Of a stretch of 64,000 nucleotides of DNA, positions 42,772-51,900 are shown one piece after another. Below the pieces are notes generated by a model, which saw nothing but the letters and a program-made list of their open reading frames with translations, ran no database searches and was not told where the DNA came from. The stretch is taken from NCBI RefSeq assembly GCF_004770895.1, contig NZ_RQHS01000003.1, positions 26,575 through 90,574 on the forward strand, read 5' to 3'. The stretch's first letter is position 1. Each line of letters starts with the position of its first letter. The DNA comes from Leptospira dzoumogneensis (lineage in GTDB: Bacteria; Spirochaetota; Leptospiria; Leptospirales; Leptospiraceae). The translations under genes were made by a program, and so were the position numbers.

Positions 42772-44228
42772 TGGATTTCAGCTCCGAAGAATATGATATT
42801 TGTATCATAGGATCCGGCCCGAACGGATTGGCGGCTGCCTCCGTTCTGGCGGGTTCCGGACTTTCAGTTTTAATATTGGAAGCTTCGGATACGATAGGCG
42901 GCGGTTTACGGACCAAAGAGTTAACCTTACCGGGTTTTCATCATGATGTTTGTTCCGCTGCACATCCTATGGGAATATTATCTCCTTATCTAAAAACACT
43001 TCCTTTGGAAAAACACGGACTCAAATGGATAGAACCGGAAGCTTCCGTGGCCCACCCTTTGGATGGAGAATCTGCGGTACTTTTAAAATTATCTTTGGAA
43101 GAAACCGCGAAAGAATTAGGTGCAGATAAAAAGTCCTATATAAAACTGATCTCTCCATTTCTAAAAAATCCGGAAGGACTTTTGTCCGACGCATTAGCTC
43201 CTCTTGGTATTCCTAAACATCCATTTTTATTAGCTAGATTCGGATTGCTCGGGATACGATCCGCGAAATCGCTCGCGAACTCTTGGTTCAAAGAAGAAAG
43301 AGCCAAGGCATTATTCGCAGGTTGCGCAGGGCATTCTATCTTTCCATTGGAGAAGTTCTTAAGCGGAGCTCTTGGACTTTTATTCTCTTTAACAGGACAT
43401 GTTCGTTCTTGGCCGGTAGTCCAAGGCGGATCTGAAATGATCGCAAAATCTATGGAGTCTTATCTAAAGGGTCTCGGAGTCAAGATCCAAACCAATTATA
43501 AGGTTTCGAGTCTCGCACAACTTCCGAAAACGAAGGCTGTCCTATTTGATACAAGTCCGGATCAATTGGGATCGGTTGCCGGAAATACATTATCTTCTTC
43601 TTATATTAATAGGATCTCTTCCTATAAGTACGGACCCGGTGTATTCAAAATGGATTGGGCCTTGGATGGACCGATTCCTTGGAAAGATCCGAATTGTTTA
43701 AAGGCATCCACGGTCCATGTAGGCGGAAAACTTTCAGAAATTGCAAAAGCGGAATCGGAAGTCTGGTCCGGAAAACATCCGGATCGTCCTTATATGTTGG
43801 TGGTCCAACAAAGCCAATTCGATCCGACGAGAGCGCCTAAAGGAAAACATACAGGATATGCTTATTGCCATGTACCTTCAGGATCCACAAAGGACATGAC
43901 TGAAATTTTAGAGAACCAGATCGAAAGATTCGCACCCGGTTTCAAGGACAGTATATTAGCCAGACATTCCATGAATACAAAGGACTTTTATTCTTATAAT
44001 TTAAACTATGTGGGCGGAGCGATCACAGGTGGAGCGGCGGATCTACCTCAGGCATTCTTCAGACCGATCGCAAGAATGGATCCATATACCACTCCAAATC
44101 CTCATATTTATATTTGTTCCGCATCCACACCTCCGGGAGGAGGAGTGCACGGAATGTGCGGATACTACGCAGCCAAAACAGTATTAAAAAAAATTCATAA
44201 ACTAAAATCGATTCGTTATTCAAAATGA
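42771..44228 (+). CDS. NAD(P)/FAD-dependent oxidoreductase, phytoene dehydrogenase-like
   Basis: 485 residues. The N-terminal Rossmann dinucleotide motif IIGSGPNGLAAA (GxGxxG), then EASDTIGGGLRT with the FAD ribose-binding Glu, and the C-terminal substrate-adjacent YICSASTPPGGGVHGMCG are typical of the CrtI/retinol-saturase superfamily. The reaction may be desaturation or isomerisation of a polyunsaturated lipid. The start codon overlaps the stop of the DUF3556 gene by one base (TAATG). Confidence 0.9.
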   Translation: MDFSSEEYDICIIGSGPNGLAAASVLAGSGLSVLILEASDTIGGGLRTKELTLPGFHHDVCSAAHPMGILSPYLKTLPLEKHGLKWIEPEASVAHPLDGESAVLLKLSLEETAKELGADKKSYIKLISPFLKNPEGLLSDALAPLGIPKHPFLLARFGLLGIRSAKSLANSWFKEERAKALFAGCAGHSIFPLEKFLSGALGLLFSLTGHVRSWPVVQGGSEMIAKSMESYLKGLGVKIQTNYKVSSLAQLPKTKAVLFDTSPDQLGSVAGNTLSSSYINRISSYKYGPGVFKMDWALDGPIPWKDPNCLKASTVHVGGKLSEIAKAESEVWSGKHPDRPYMLVVQQSQFDPTRAPKGKHTGYAYCHVPSGSTKDMTEILENQIERFAPGFKDSILARHSMNTKDFYSYNLNYVGGAITGGAADLPQAFFRPIARMDPYTTPNPHIYICSASTPPGGGVHGMCGYYAAKTVLKKIHKLKSIRYSK

Positions 44229-44866
44229 AATTAGAAACTTCCGGGTCCAGAAGACAGGACAATAAAACAAAAAATAGGAATGCGATCTTAAACGCTGCCC
44301 GCAGGGTTTTTGCCACGATCGGATTCGAGGCATGCTCCACCAGAGAAATTATCAGGGAAAGCGGTCTTGCTCAAGGCACATTCTATAATTATTATAAAGA
44401 TAAAGAATCCGTAATGCAGGACATCGCGGACGAATTAGCGGAAGGGATCCGAAAAGGGATCAGAGAAGCCAGAGCAAAAGCGGAAACTCCTTTGGCTTTT
44501 TTAAGCGACGCTTATTTTGCGGTCTTTCATGTGATGATGCAGGATAGAATTCACTTAGATCTATTGACCAGGAACAGAGACATCATTCGCGGTTACCTTT
44601 TCCAAGGAGGCTCCATGACTTATATCTTAGAAGAATTGGACAGTGACTTAGAAAGAATGGTGGGACAAGGCGGATTTCCAGCGCATCCGATCCGGATCAC
44701 TTCCGTAATGATGGTGGCAGCAGGTTTCGAAGCAATGGTTCTTCTGGCAAAGGAAGACGGTTATAATCTTAGAAAATTATCCGACTATTTAGGTCTTCTT
44801 TTCCAAGGAGGGATCACCAATGTTTCCAAGGTGATCCAAGAAGATCAGGAATTGCTGGGAGGATAA
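44225..44866 (+). CDS. TetR-family transcriptional regulator
   Basis: 213 residues. The N-terminal helix-turn-helix is clear: NAARRVFATIGFEACSTREI and GLAQGTFYNYYKDKES (about 25-65). The C-terminal ligand domain is variable. The start overlaps the oxidoreductase stop (ATGA), so it is the third gene of the operon and probably regulates it, perhaps binding a fatty acid or isoprenoid ligand. Its last 53 bases overlap a convergent lipoprotein gene. A decayed copy of its 3' end occurs at 47699-47791. Confidence 0.93.
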   Translation: MKLETSGSRRQDNKTKNRNAILNAARRVFATIGFEACSTREIIRESGLAQGTFYNYYKDKESVMQDIADELAEGIRKGIREARAKAETPLAFLSDAYFAVFHVMMQDRIHLDLLTRNRDIIRGYLFQGGSMTYILEELDSDLERMVGQGGFPAHPIRITSVMMVAAGFEAMVLLAKEDGYNLRKLSDYLGLLFQGGITNVSKVIQEDQELLGG

Positions 44867-45497
44867 AAATTTCGGAACCTATCGCAATTTCTACATTAGG
44901 ATTAATTAATTTTTGCACAGATATATCGGATAATAAATTTTCAAATCCTTTATCTACTGTCATGGTTATAGCCTTAGAAATAGAACCAGCTGCAGCGTAA
45001 TCTGCATGTAAGAAGGGAGGAACTCCTTGATATACTTTCCCAGATTCGACTCTTACTGTTCTAACCAAGGCTTGGCCGTTGTAAAACTCTAACGTCAGAA
45101 AAATTTGAAATATAGTATGACTAAAAAGGCCAGTAGTATTATCCGGATGAAATTCATAACGAACATCATTGATCTTTACTGAAATCGTCTTTATATCCGG
45201 ATGTTTGGTAAAAAGAGAATCAATTACGACCGCATTTTCAAACTGAGCTTTCGCTCTAAGTTTCATCGCTTGTTCGAGTGCCTCCCCGATATTGAACGAA
45301 GTAATCATTGTGCTGGGATATGAATAGTCTCTTATTGATTTTGGGATTAAGATTGCCACTTCATGAGGATATTGCTCCTTATCGGTTTTCAAATTTTCCG
45401 GTTTCTGTACAACGGAAACTGTACAGAAATTAAAATCTAAAACCAATATTGTAAAAACAAATGATCTAATAATCGATATGAACATATATTTATTCAT
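44814..45497 (-). CDS. Putative lipoprotein overlapping tetR 3' end (227 aa)
   Basis: The N-terminus has a hydrophobic segment with a poor lipobox (LDFNFC, about Cys 25). The mid part (ISVKINDVRYEF; FLTLEFYNGQALVRTVRVESGK) is beta-rich. The last 18 codons run antisense through the tetR 3' end, an unusual convergent overlap of 53 bases, suggesting the stop was captured when the genes became adjacent. No family is recognised. It lies at the border of the lipoprotein array but lacks the array's shared CEY motif. Confidence 0.6.
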   Translation of the reverse strand: MNKYMFISIIRSFVFTILVLDFNFCTVSVVQKPENLKTDKEQYPHEVAILIPKSIRDYSYPSTMITSFNIGEALEQAMKLRAKAQFENAVVIDSLFTKHPDIKTISVKINDVRYEFHPDNTTGLFSHTIFQIFLTLEFYNGQALVRTVRVESGKVYQGVPPFLHADYAAAGSISKAITMTVDKGFENLLSDISVQKLINPNVEIAIGSEIFILPAIPDLLGSPWKHW

Positions 45498-45589
45498 TTG
45501 CCACTATCCAAATAGTCTGGAAATATATTCGGATTTTCTAAAAGAGAGACACCCAAAAATCCGAAAATTAATTTAATACTTTTATTTAA

Positions 45590-46258
45590 TTAAGATTCAA
45601 TTCCTAGATCACAGACAGGCTCTTGTTCACCCGGACGGTTCTTTTCAATCGTGAATTCTATCTCAAAACCTTTCCGAATAAGTTCAGGACCCTTAGGACG
45701 TTCGCCAATTGGGAGCCATAGTGGATCGGAGCCTAAGGTGCGCATCGCGGGAACTATTTTCATTCTAACCGAATAACCTTCCGGAAGATCCAATTTAGGT
45801 TCAGCACCTTCCCTTCTTTGATCAGCTATATCATTTATAAAAATTTTATACTGATTTTTGCCCGGCAAAAGAGGCATCCAATACTCACAGTCATAAGCGA
45901 AGTAATCTCTACGATCTCCATGTAAGAATTGATTTATCTTATAACGGGTTAGAAGATCCTTTTTGTGAATATAATAATCTTCCGAAGGATTGATAGAGCG
46001 AGGAATTCGGTCTTTTTCAGTATATGGAAAATAAACATTTGGATCCATCCATTTGATAAGAAAATAATATTTATTTACTTTATAGAACCATCGATCCGGT
46101 TCATAACTTTTTCGTTCTTTGAAATTTTTAATTTCGAATTTTAGATAATTTTGATGGAATTCTTTAGGAGCCCAACCTCCCCTATATTCACTTAGCCCAA
46201 CTAAATTAATACATCCCAAAGAAAAGCAAAGAGGTAAAAAAAGAAGAAACTTAGTCAC
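45590..46258 (-). CDS. Lipoprotein, near-copy of the RHS-coupled lipoprotein (candidate immunity protein)
   Basis: 222 residues from GTG at 46258, chosen because GGAGG lies six bases upstream and because the paralogue at 48310-48987 starts at the same place. The signal peptide ends in a lipobox-like SLGC. The body carries the array's shared motifs (FHQNYLKFEIKNF; CEYWMPLLPGKNQYKIF; DLPEGYSVRMK). It is nearly identical to 48310-48987 over most of its length. The GTG overlaps the stop of an orphan RHS tail (GTGA), the same coupling as the intact RHS gene has with its own lipoprotein. I infer an immunity role, not proven. Confidence 0.8.
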   Translation of the reverse strand: MTKFLLFLPLCFSLGCINLVGLSEYRGGWAPKEFHQNYLKFEIKNFKERKSYEPDRWFYKVNKYYFLIKWMDPNVYFPYTEKDRIPRSINPSEDYYIHKKDLLTRYKINQFLHGDRRDYFAYDCEYWMPLLPGKNQYKIFINDIADQRREGAEPKLDLPEGYSVRMKIVPAMRTLGSDPLWLPIGERPKGPELIRKGFEIEFTIEKNRPGEQEPVCDLGIES

Positions 46259-46347
46259 AAAGTTCCTCCGCAAGTCCGATGAGCAGCCTCGCCCGCATTT
46301 ATGATCAATCCAAACGGAATGCTTAAAAGTAATGAAAGAGCTTTCAT
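46255..46347 (-). pseudogene. Orphan C-terminal fragment of an RHS protein
   Basis: In the minus strand a 31-codon frame (ATG at 46347) ends SIPFGLIINAGEAAHRTCGGTL and TGA at 46255-46257. The intact RHS protein ends DVPLGLIIKAGAATQRTCGGTL: about 15 of the last 21 residues are the same, and the RTCGGTL tail is identical. Nothing of the RHS core or the rest of the tip remains upstream. It is therefore a displaced or truncated RHS tip whose stop still overlaps the start of the next lipoprotein. Confidence 0.85.
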
Positions 46348-46353
46348 AGAAAC

Positions 46354-46992
46354 TCAATTCTCAAACTCACAGCCTGGTTTATCCATCCGCAAGGGAGTCG
46401 ATTCTATGGAGAATAAAATTCGATCTCCCTTACTATATTTTATGAATTTATTAGGATCGATCTTTTCTTCGGTCAAAATTTCAGGATTTATAAAATGAAT
46501 TCGAATCGATTGGCCGGGTTGGAGATCCACAACCTTCGTCATGCCCCCGCCAATATTCACACGATTACGATTATAGCTAAATAATGAATAGGTAGATTTT
46601 CCAATTGGAATAGGTATATAATATTCGCAGCCTGAAATATAATTGAATCTAGGATCAGATTTCACAACGGGAGGCAAGCTTTCCCAGTTAGAGTAAAACT
46701 TCTTCCAATACCATTCTTCCGGTTGCAAACTTCGATTAGGCATCCATTCATTTTCCAAGAACATTGTAAGATAATATGTTTTCTTGTCTCTTTCCGAAAG
46801 AAAAAGACCTGGTGGAGAATATTGAGACTCCGGACCTAAATCCGGAAAATTGAATCTTAAGTAAGTGTTATCAAAACTTTCTATATCCCAGTAGTTATAA
46901 TTCGGACCAATAGGGCCACAATGGAGACAATTCATTAAGAATGTACAATATAGTAATAATAACAGCTTATTAAGTTTTCTCTCCTTTTTCAC
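46354..46992 (-). CDS. Lipoprotein of the RHS-linked array (divergent paralogue)
   Basis: Read from GTG at 46992 (GGAAGGA upstream), the protein has a signal peptide (LLLLLYCTFLMNC) and the shared array motifs in divergent form: FDNTYLRFNFPDL, CEYYIPIPIGKSTYSLF, DLQPGQSIRIHF. An in-frame ATG at 47046 adds 18 residues (LGNAIGNTCGKDF) that recall the RHS tail by TCG and may be a second relic of a tip fragment. It ends just before the orphan fragment region of the neighbouring cassette, four bases from its upstream edge. Confidence 0.75.
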   Translation of the reverse strand: MKKERKLNKLLLLLYCTFLMNCLHCGPIGPNYNYWDIESFDNTYLRFNFPDLGPESQYSPPGLFLSERDKKTYYLTMFLENEWMPNRSLQPEEWYWKKFYSNWESLPPVVKSDPRFNYISGCEYYIPIPIGKSTYSLFSYNRNRVNIGGGMTKVVDLQPGQSIRIHFINPEILTEEKIDPNKFIKYSKGDRILFSIESTPLRMDKPGCEFEN

Positions 46993-47038
46993 AAAATCCT
47001 TCCCGCATGTATTTCCTATAGCGTTCCCCAATTTCACG

Positions 47039-47674
47039 TCATTCATTTTTGATTTCGCAGGGCTTAATTGGATCTGAATTTGGAGTGGGCTCTATTGTGG
47101 GCTTGATTTCATACCGATCGTAACGGCTTCTGTCATTTGCCAGTCTTTCACCTATCGTTTTAGCTTCCGGATAAGGAATTCCTTTTTCCTTAAAGCTTAA
47201 GCGGATAGAATGATTAGGAGGGAGATCAATTTCAGTCCATAATTTTCCTGAAAATTGTGTTCTTTCGCTGCCAAACGAAAATCGGTATAAATTTCTGCCA
47301 GAATTTGTTGGCATTCTATATTCACAGCCCTCCATAAAGACAAAGCGGATATCTGATTTAATCAAAGATGGTAAATTTTCAAATTTCGAACAATAAATCT
47401 TCCAATAGTCCTTCTCCGGATTTACGCTAGACGGAAAACCCAATAGCGGATTCCTATCCCCAAATGAAACAAACAAATTATATACAAATTGATTTTCATT
47501 GCCGATACGACGCGGTTCATTATCTTTCAGTGGAATGAAGTTAAACTTAATATAAGTATTTTGAAAATTATCAATGGTCCTATGCCAATAATATGTTTCA
47601 AACCCATACCGCATCCCAATACAGTTCCCAAGAAGAAATAGGAATATTAGTAATTTATACAGTTTTAATTTCAT
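47039..47674 (-). CDS. Lipoprotein of the RHS-linked array (divergent paralogue)
   Basis: 211 residues; the signal peptide ends in a lipobox LLGNC. Shared motifs: FQNTYIKFNFIPL, CEYRMPTNSGRNLYRF, DLPPNHSIRLSF. Proline/Thr-rich acidic C-terminus. It is the most upstream gene of a three-gene minus-strand run and begins just after a decayed tetR 3' end. The paralogy to the RHS-coupled lipoprotein suggests one of a set of orphan immunity-type proteins; the function is not shown. Confidence 0.75.
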   Translation of the reverse strand: MKLKLYKLLIFLFLLGNCIGMRYGFETYYWHRTIDNFQNTYIKFNFIPLKDNEPRRIGNENQFVYNLFVSFGDRNPLLGFPSSVNPEKDYWKIYCSKFENLPSLIKSDIRFVFMEGCEYRMPTNSGRNLYRFSFGSERTQFSGKLWTEIDLPPNHSIRLSFKEKGIPYPEAKTIGERLANDRSRYDRYEIKPTIEPTPNSDPIKPCEIKNE

Positions 47675-47698
47675 CTCAAAAGCAAGATTCTACTTAAA

Positions 47699-47791
47699 AA
47701 AGAAGACGGTTATAATCTTAGAAAATTATCCGATTATTTAAGTCTTCTTTTCCAAGAGGATCAGGAATTGCTGGGGGGATAAAAATTTCCG
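47699..47791 (+). pseudogene. Decayed duplicate of the tetR 3' end
   Basis: Positions 47703-47756 repeat 44754-44808 (GAAGACGGTTATAATCTTAG...) with few changes, and 47757-47788 repeat 44842-44874 (GATCAGGAATTGCTGGG...). The copy lacks about 34 bases between two short CCAAG direct repeats, so it arose by duplication followed by a small deletion. No intact tetR start exists upstream. The two copies are direct repeats 2.9 kb apart bracketing four lipoprotein genes. Confidence 0.9.
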
Positions 47792-47823
47792 TCCCCTTCA
47801 TTTGACCGAGTTATACTTACCCC

Positions 47824-48276
47824 TCAGGATTTATGAGGGCTATTCGTGCTTGTACCCATATTTCTATCCAAGAAAGAGTCGTTCGGAACCAAACGGCAAT
47901 TCAAACTAGCTACATATGTCGAAAATGAATCCTGATCAAGAAAGACTCCAAAACTTCGGATGTTATTGGCACACTTTTCCACGTCTCTCTTTTTATAATA
48001 CTTGGATTCATCCAGCCTAATGACTGCCTCATCTATAAAGGAGGCCAATATAACCTGTGCAATCACATAAGAATCCAATTGAGATCCAGTATAACCTTGG
48101 TCGGTAAAGTATGCGCTTGCAGTCATATAATCCCCAATTTTTGCTGCAGCCAATAATTTATCTTTTGCGACATCTCCTTTATATGTATCAGTTAATCCTA
48201 ATGTATCTATCGCGAGACAATTCGCAATAGCCAGAAAGATCAGTAAAGTGATGGTGATTCGTTTCATTGTTTTCAT
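47824..48276 (-). CDS. Small Leptospira-type lipoprotein (150 aa)
   Basis: A signal peptide (ITLLIFLAIANC) ends in a lipobox-like IANC. The pattern following (LAIDTLGLTDTYKGDVAKDK, then AAAKIGDY, ALNC-like Cys) recalls a Leptospira-specific lipoprotein family (I believe TIGR04452), but I hold that loosely. ATG at 48276 or 48267 could start. It separates the RHS-coupled lipoprotein from the rest of the array and shares no CEY motif with it. Confidence 0.7.
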   Translation of the reverse strand: MKTMKRITITLLIFLAIANCLAIDTLGLTDTYKGDVAKDKLLAAAKIGDYMTASAYFTDQGYTGSQLDSYVIAQVILASFIDEAVIRLDESKYYKKRDVEKCANNIRSFGVFLDQDSFSTYVASLNCRLVPNDSFLDRNMGTSTNSPHKS

Positions 48277-48309
48277 TTACCTTTTTATTAATTTAATACT
48301 TTTATTTAA

Positions 48310-48987
48310 TTAAGATCCAATTCCTATATCGCAGACAGGCTCTTGTTCACCCGGACGGTTCTTTTCAATCGTGAATTCTATCTCAAAACCTTTCCGAATA
48401 AGTTCAGGATCCTTGGGACGTTCGCCAATTGGGGGCCATAGTGGATCGGAGCCTAAGGTGCGCATCGCGGGAACTACCTTCATTCTAACGGAATAACCTT
48501 CCGGAAGATCGAATTCAGGCTCAGCGCCTTCTCTTCTTTGATCAGCTATATCATTTATAAAAATTTTATACTGATTTTTGCCCAGTAGAAGAGGCATCCA
48601 ATACTCACAGTCATAAGCGAAGTAATCCCTACGATCTCCTTCCATAATTTGCCTAAATCTATTTCGGTTCAGAAGATCCTTCTTATTTGTATAATAATTT
48701 TCCGAAGGATTGATAGAACGAGGAATTCGGTCTTTTTCAGTATATGGAAAATAAACATTTGGATCCATCCATTTTATAATAAAATGATATTGGTTTACTA
48801 CAAAAAACCATCGTTCCGGTTCATAATTTTTACGATCTTTGAAATTTTTAATTTCGAATTTTAAATAATTCTGATGGAACTCTTTTGGGGTCCATCCTCG
48901 ATCATAACTACCCAATCCAGCCAAAGGTATACAACGGAGAAAAACAACCAATAATACAAACGAAAGCGAAAGAATCTTCGTTCTCAT
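48310..48987 (-). CDS. Lipoprotein translationally coupled to the RHS gene (candidate immunity protein)
   Basis: 225 residues from ATG at 48987, which overlaps the TGA of the RHS gene (ATGA, 48984-48987) with GGAGG six bases upstream inside the RHS coding end. The signal peptide (ILSLSFVLLVVFLRC) places the protein at a membrane, probably periplasmic or surface side. Motifs are as in the 45590 paralogue, with few differences over 200 residues. Polymorphic toxins nearly always carry the immunity gene directly downstream, and the coupling would ensure its synthesis with the toxin. A membrane-active tip would explain why the immunity partner is a lipoprotein. This is inference from position and paralogy. 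Confidence 0.82.
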   Translation of the reverse strand: MRTKILSLSFVLLVVFLRCIPLAGLGSYDRGWTPKEFHQNYLKFEIKNFKDRKNYEPERWFFVVNQYHFIIKWMDPNVYFPYTEKDRIPRSINPSENYYTNKKDLLNRNRFRQIMEGDRRDYFAYDCEYWMPLLLGKNQYKIFINDIADQRREGAEPEFDLPEGYSVRMKVVPAMRTLGSDPLWPPIGERPKDPELIRKGFEIEFTIEKNRPGEQEPVCDIGIGS

Positions 48988-51900
48988 AAAGTTCCTCCGC
49001 ATGTCCTTTGAGTTGCAGCTCCTGCTTTAATAATTAAACCAAGTGGGACATCTTTCTCCCAAATAAGTTTAATTCCATAGCTCAGAAGATCAATACCGAC
49101 AGATTCCCAGTCCTGGTCCAAAGCACTTTTCGCAGTAAAGGCAAAACTACCATATTCAACTATTTTTCCAACTATTGGAGCTTGTCCCACAACTGCCGCG
49201 TAGCCAAAATAACCAATTGCACCAGCAGTTACGCCAAAAGAAATCGCAGCCGCATAACAACCTGCAATTCTTGCATTTTTCTCATCCCAATGTATATTAT
49301 TAAAACTTGATTTAGAATATCCGCCTGCTACATATGCTTGCAATGTAAATGGAGACAATACGGATCCTACTGCAAGAACCCCAACACCCAACCCCGTATA
49401 AACCAAAACGGGTATGAGATAGCACACGAGTAACGCAGTTGCAACAGCAAGTGCGAGAGCCGTGGTCACCAAAGCAGATACGACTGACAATGCACCCATA
49501 GCAACAAGAGCTGCGGTTCCTGCCGCGGATGCAGCCCATACTGCGGCCAAAGTAGCAGCCGCAATCCCGGTAGCTGCCGCCACTACTGCGAGTGCGGCCC
49601 CCAAAGTAACTGCAGTTGCAGCCGCTAAGGTAGCGGCTCCTAAGGCGACAATCCCCGCTCCTAAAGCAAGTCCGATTCCAGTGGCAACAACAGCGACCGC
49701 CGCAATAGAGGCGACTGCACCTATCCCCAAGGCAGTTCCGATCACAGCCATAGGATTGATTGCCAGAGCAACTCCCAATCCTGCATCACTCCATCTCTGA
49801 GCGCTCACATAAAATGCATTTTGAAAGAAGGTACTTAATGAAATGCTAAAGTTTAAAAATCCGAGTCCGTTTCTTTCCAAAAAACTACTCAGGATACTAT
49901 TCCCGCTTGGATCCGTGTATCTAATTGGATTTCCTTCCGTATACATGTACAGGTCCATTCCCATCGGCCTGCTTGTGTCCATGACCGAGTCTGCCTGTAA
50001 AAATCTACCGATCAAAGGATCGTAATATCTTGCCTTGAAATAGTATAGGCCGGTTTCCTTATCTTCTTCTTGTCCGTTATACTTATAACGGAACACATCC
50101 GGTCCGGAGGAATCGTTTCTTTGGATCTCTCCATAAGGTTTATAAGAAATATGTGATGCTCCTCCCTGGTCACCTCCTGCGATCCTATTTCCATTTCCGT
50201 CCGTGGCCATTGTGATGGAACCTAAATGATCTGGATGAAGGAATAAGAATCCACCGACTGGAAGTCCTGCTCCGGAACCGGGTCCTCCCGGCTCATATGG
50301 AGTATTCACATTTGGAGTATTAGAATCGAATTGTGGAGGAACTAACCAAGGTGGATTTCCATTTCCACCAGGCATCAAAACGGAACAGTTGGAAAAAGAA
50401 ACGATGAGTATCGGAGAAGTAAATTTTAAGACGGATCTCCAGAGTCCTTCCCTAAAGGAAAGTAGTCCGAATCCTAAACCTAATAGGATCGTTATATACA
50501 AAAATCCTAAATTAGTTCCGGGAACTAAAAATAGATATTTAATTCCTCTGATCGAATTATCTTTTGCCGCCCAAGCGAATGTTTTCCAACTAGTTTCTAT
50601 TCCGGAACTTACCGAAGCAATCGTATCACCTTGGTAATTTACAAGCACGGCATCCGTCCTGGTCCATTGTGCCACCAGATCTCCCGAATTTCCTCGGAAG
50701 TACAATGTATGCTGGGGAGATTTTCCAGGAGAGATGGAAACCTCGTATAATCCGCCCAAGCTGATCGTCTTACTGGAATCGCTTGATTTTGTTTTTCTTA
50801 TCCTGGTCCCGGAAAAATCATAATCAAATCGGATACTATCCTGGTCTTCTGTTTGGATCTCTTTCAATTTCTGGAAAGGATCGTAACGGAAATTCTCTCC
50901 ATTTCGAGAGATGATATTTCCGGAACCATCATAAGAATATTGGTACGAATGATTTTGTCCGGTTACCTTAGTGACCGCATTCTTATGAGAAGGATTTTCG
51001 TATAAATAGGATAAGTTCCCTTTCTGGAGCAATTTCCCAGAATCGGAATATGTATATTCTTCCGTTCCGTAAACTCCGGAAGCCGCAACCAATCGATTGA
51101 CTGGATCATATTGAAAGTTTTGTGTCCTGGCAGGATTCTTTTTATCCAAGATAGAAAGATAATTTCCGAACTGATCATAATTATACTCTATACTTTGGTA
51201 AATTTCAGTATCCTTAACGGTAACGAATCTAGTTGGCCTGCGATTTATTAAATCATAATATATATCCGTTCTGACACCATTCCCCAATTTTCTTTGGATC
51301 TTCAGTTCTCCATCTTCTAAGATAGGGCCTTGGTATTGAACGATCGGAAAATCGGAACCGCTTCCGTCCCCGGGAGTCAAAGTGATCCCGGAGAGAAATC
51401 CTGCTTCGGAATATAAGCTTTTTGCAATACTTCCGTCCGGATAAATAGTTTCCTCTATCTGGTTTTGTAGATTGTACTTTTTACGGATCACGAATTTCAG
51501 ATCTTCTTCGGTTAGCTTCTTTACAATTAGGTTCTGGTTCCCTCTTAGATCGTATCCGAACTCAGTTGTTCCGAGTGGATCAATAACCTTGGTCAATCTT
51601 CCGATCCCATTCTCTTTTTCCGGATCGTCATATTCATACGTATAATATACTGCCCCGGTTCCCGGAGAATCTCCTTTAATTTGAGAGACCCTGCCTAAAC
51701 CGTCGTAGGAATATTGGATACTGGAACCGTTTTGGTATTTTTGTTTGGATAATTTTCCGGAATTAGGATCGTATTCATATTCTATCTTGCCTGAGTCAGG
51801 ATGAACAACCTTGGTCCTTCTTCCTCCAAAATCCGTTTCGATAGATGTAGTCCCGCTTTCCGGGTCTATGATCGAGGAAACCCTGCCTGCGGGATCATAA

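Noticed and set aside
49462..49800. Ala/Pro-rich frame antisense to the RHS tip
   Set aside because: Composition is a shadow of the Ala/Gly-rich tip codons; no start signal.
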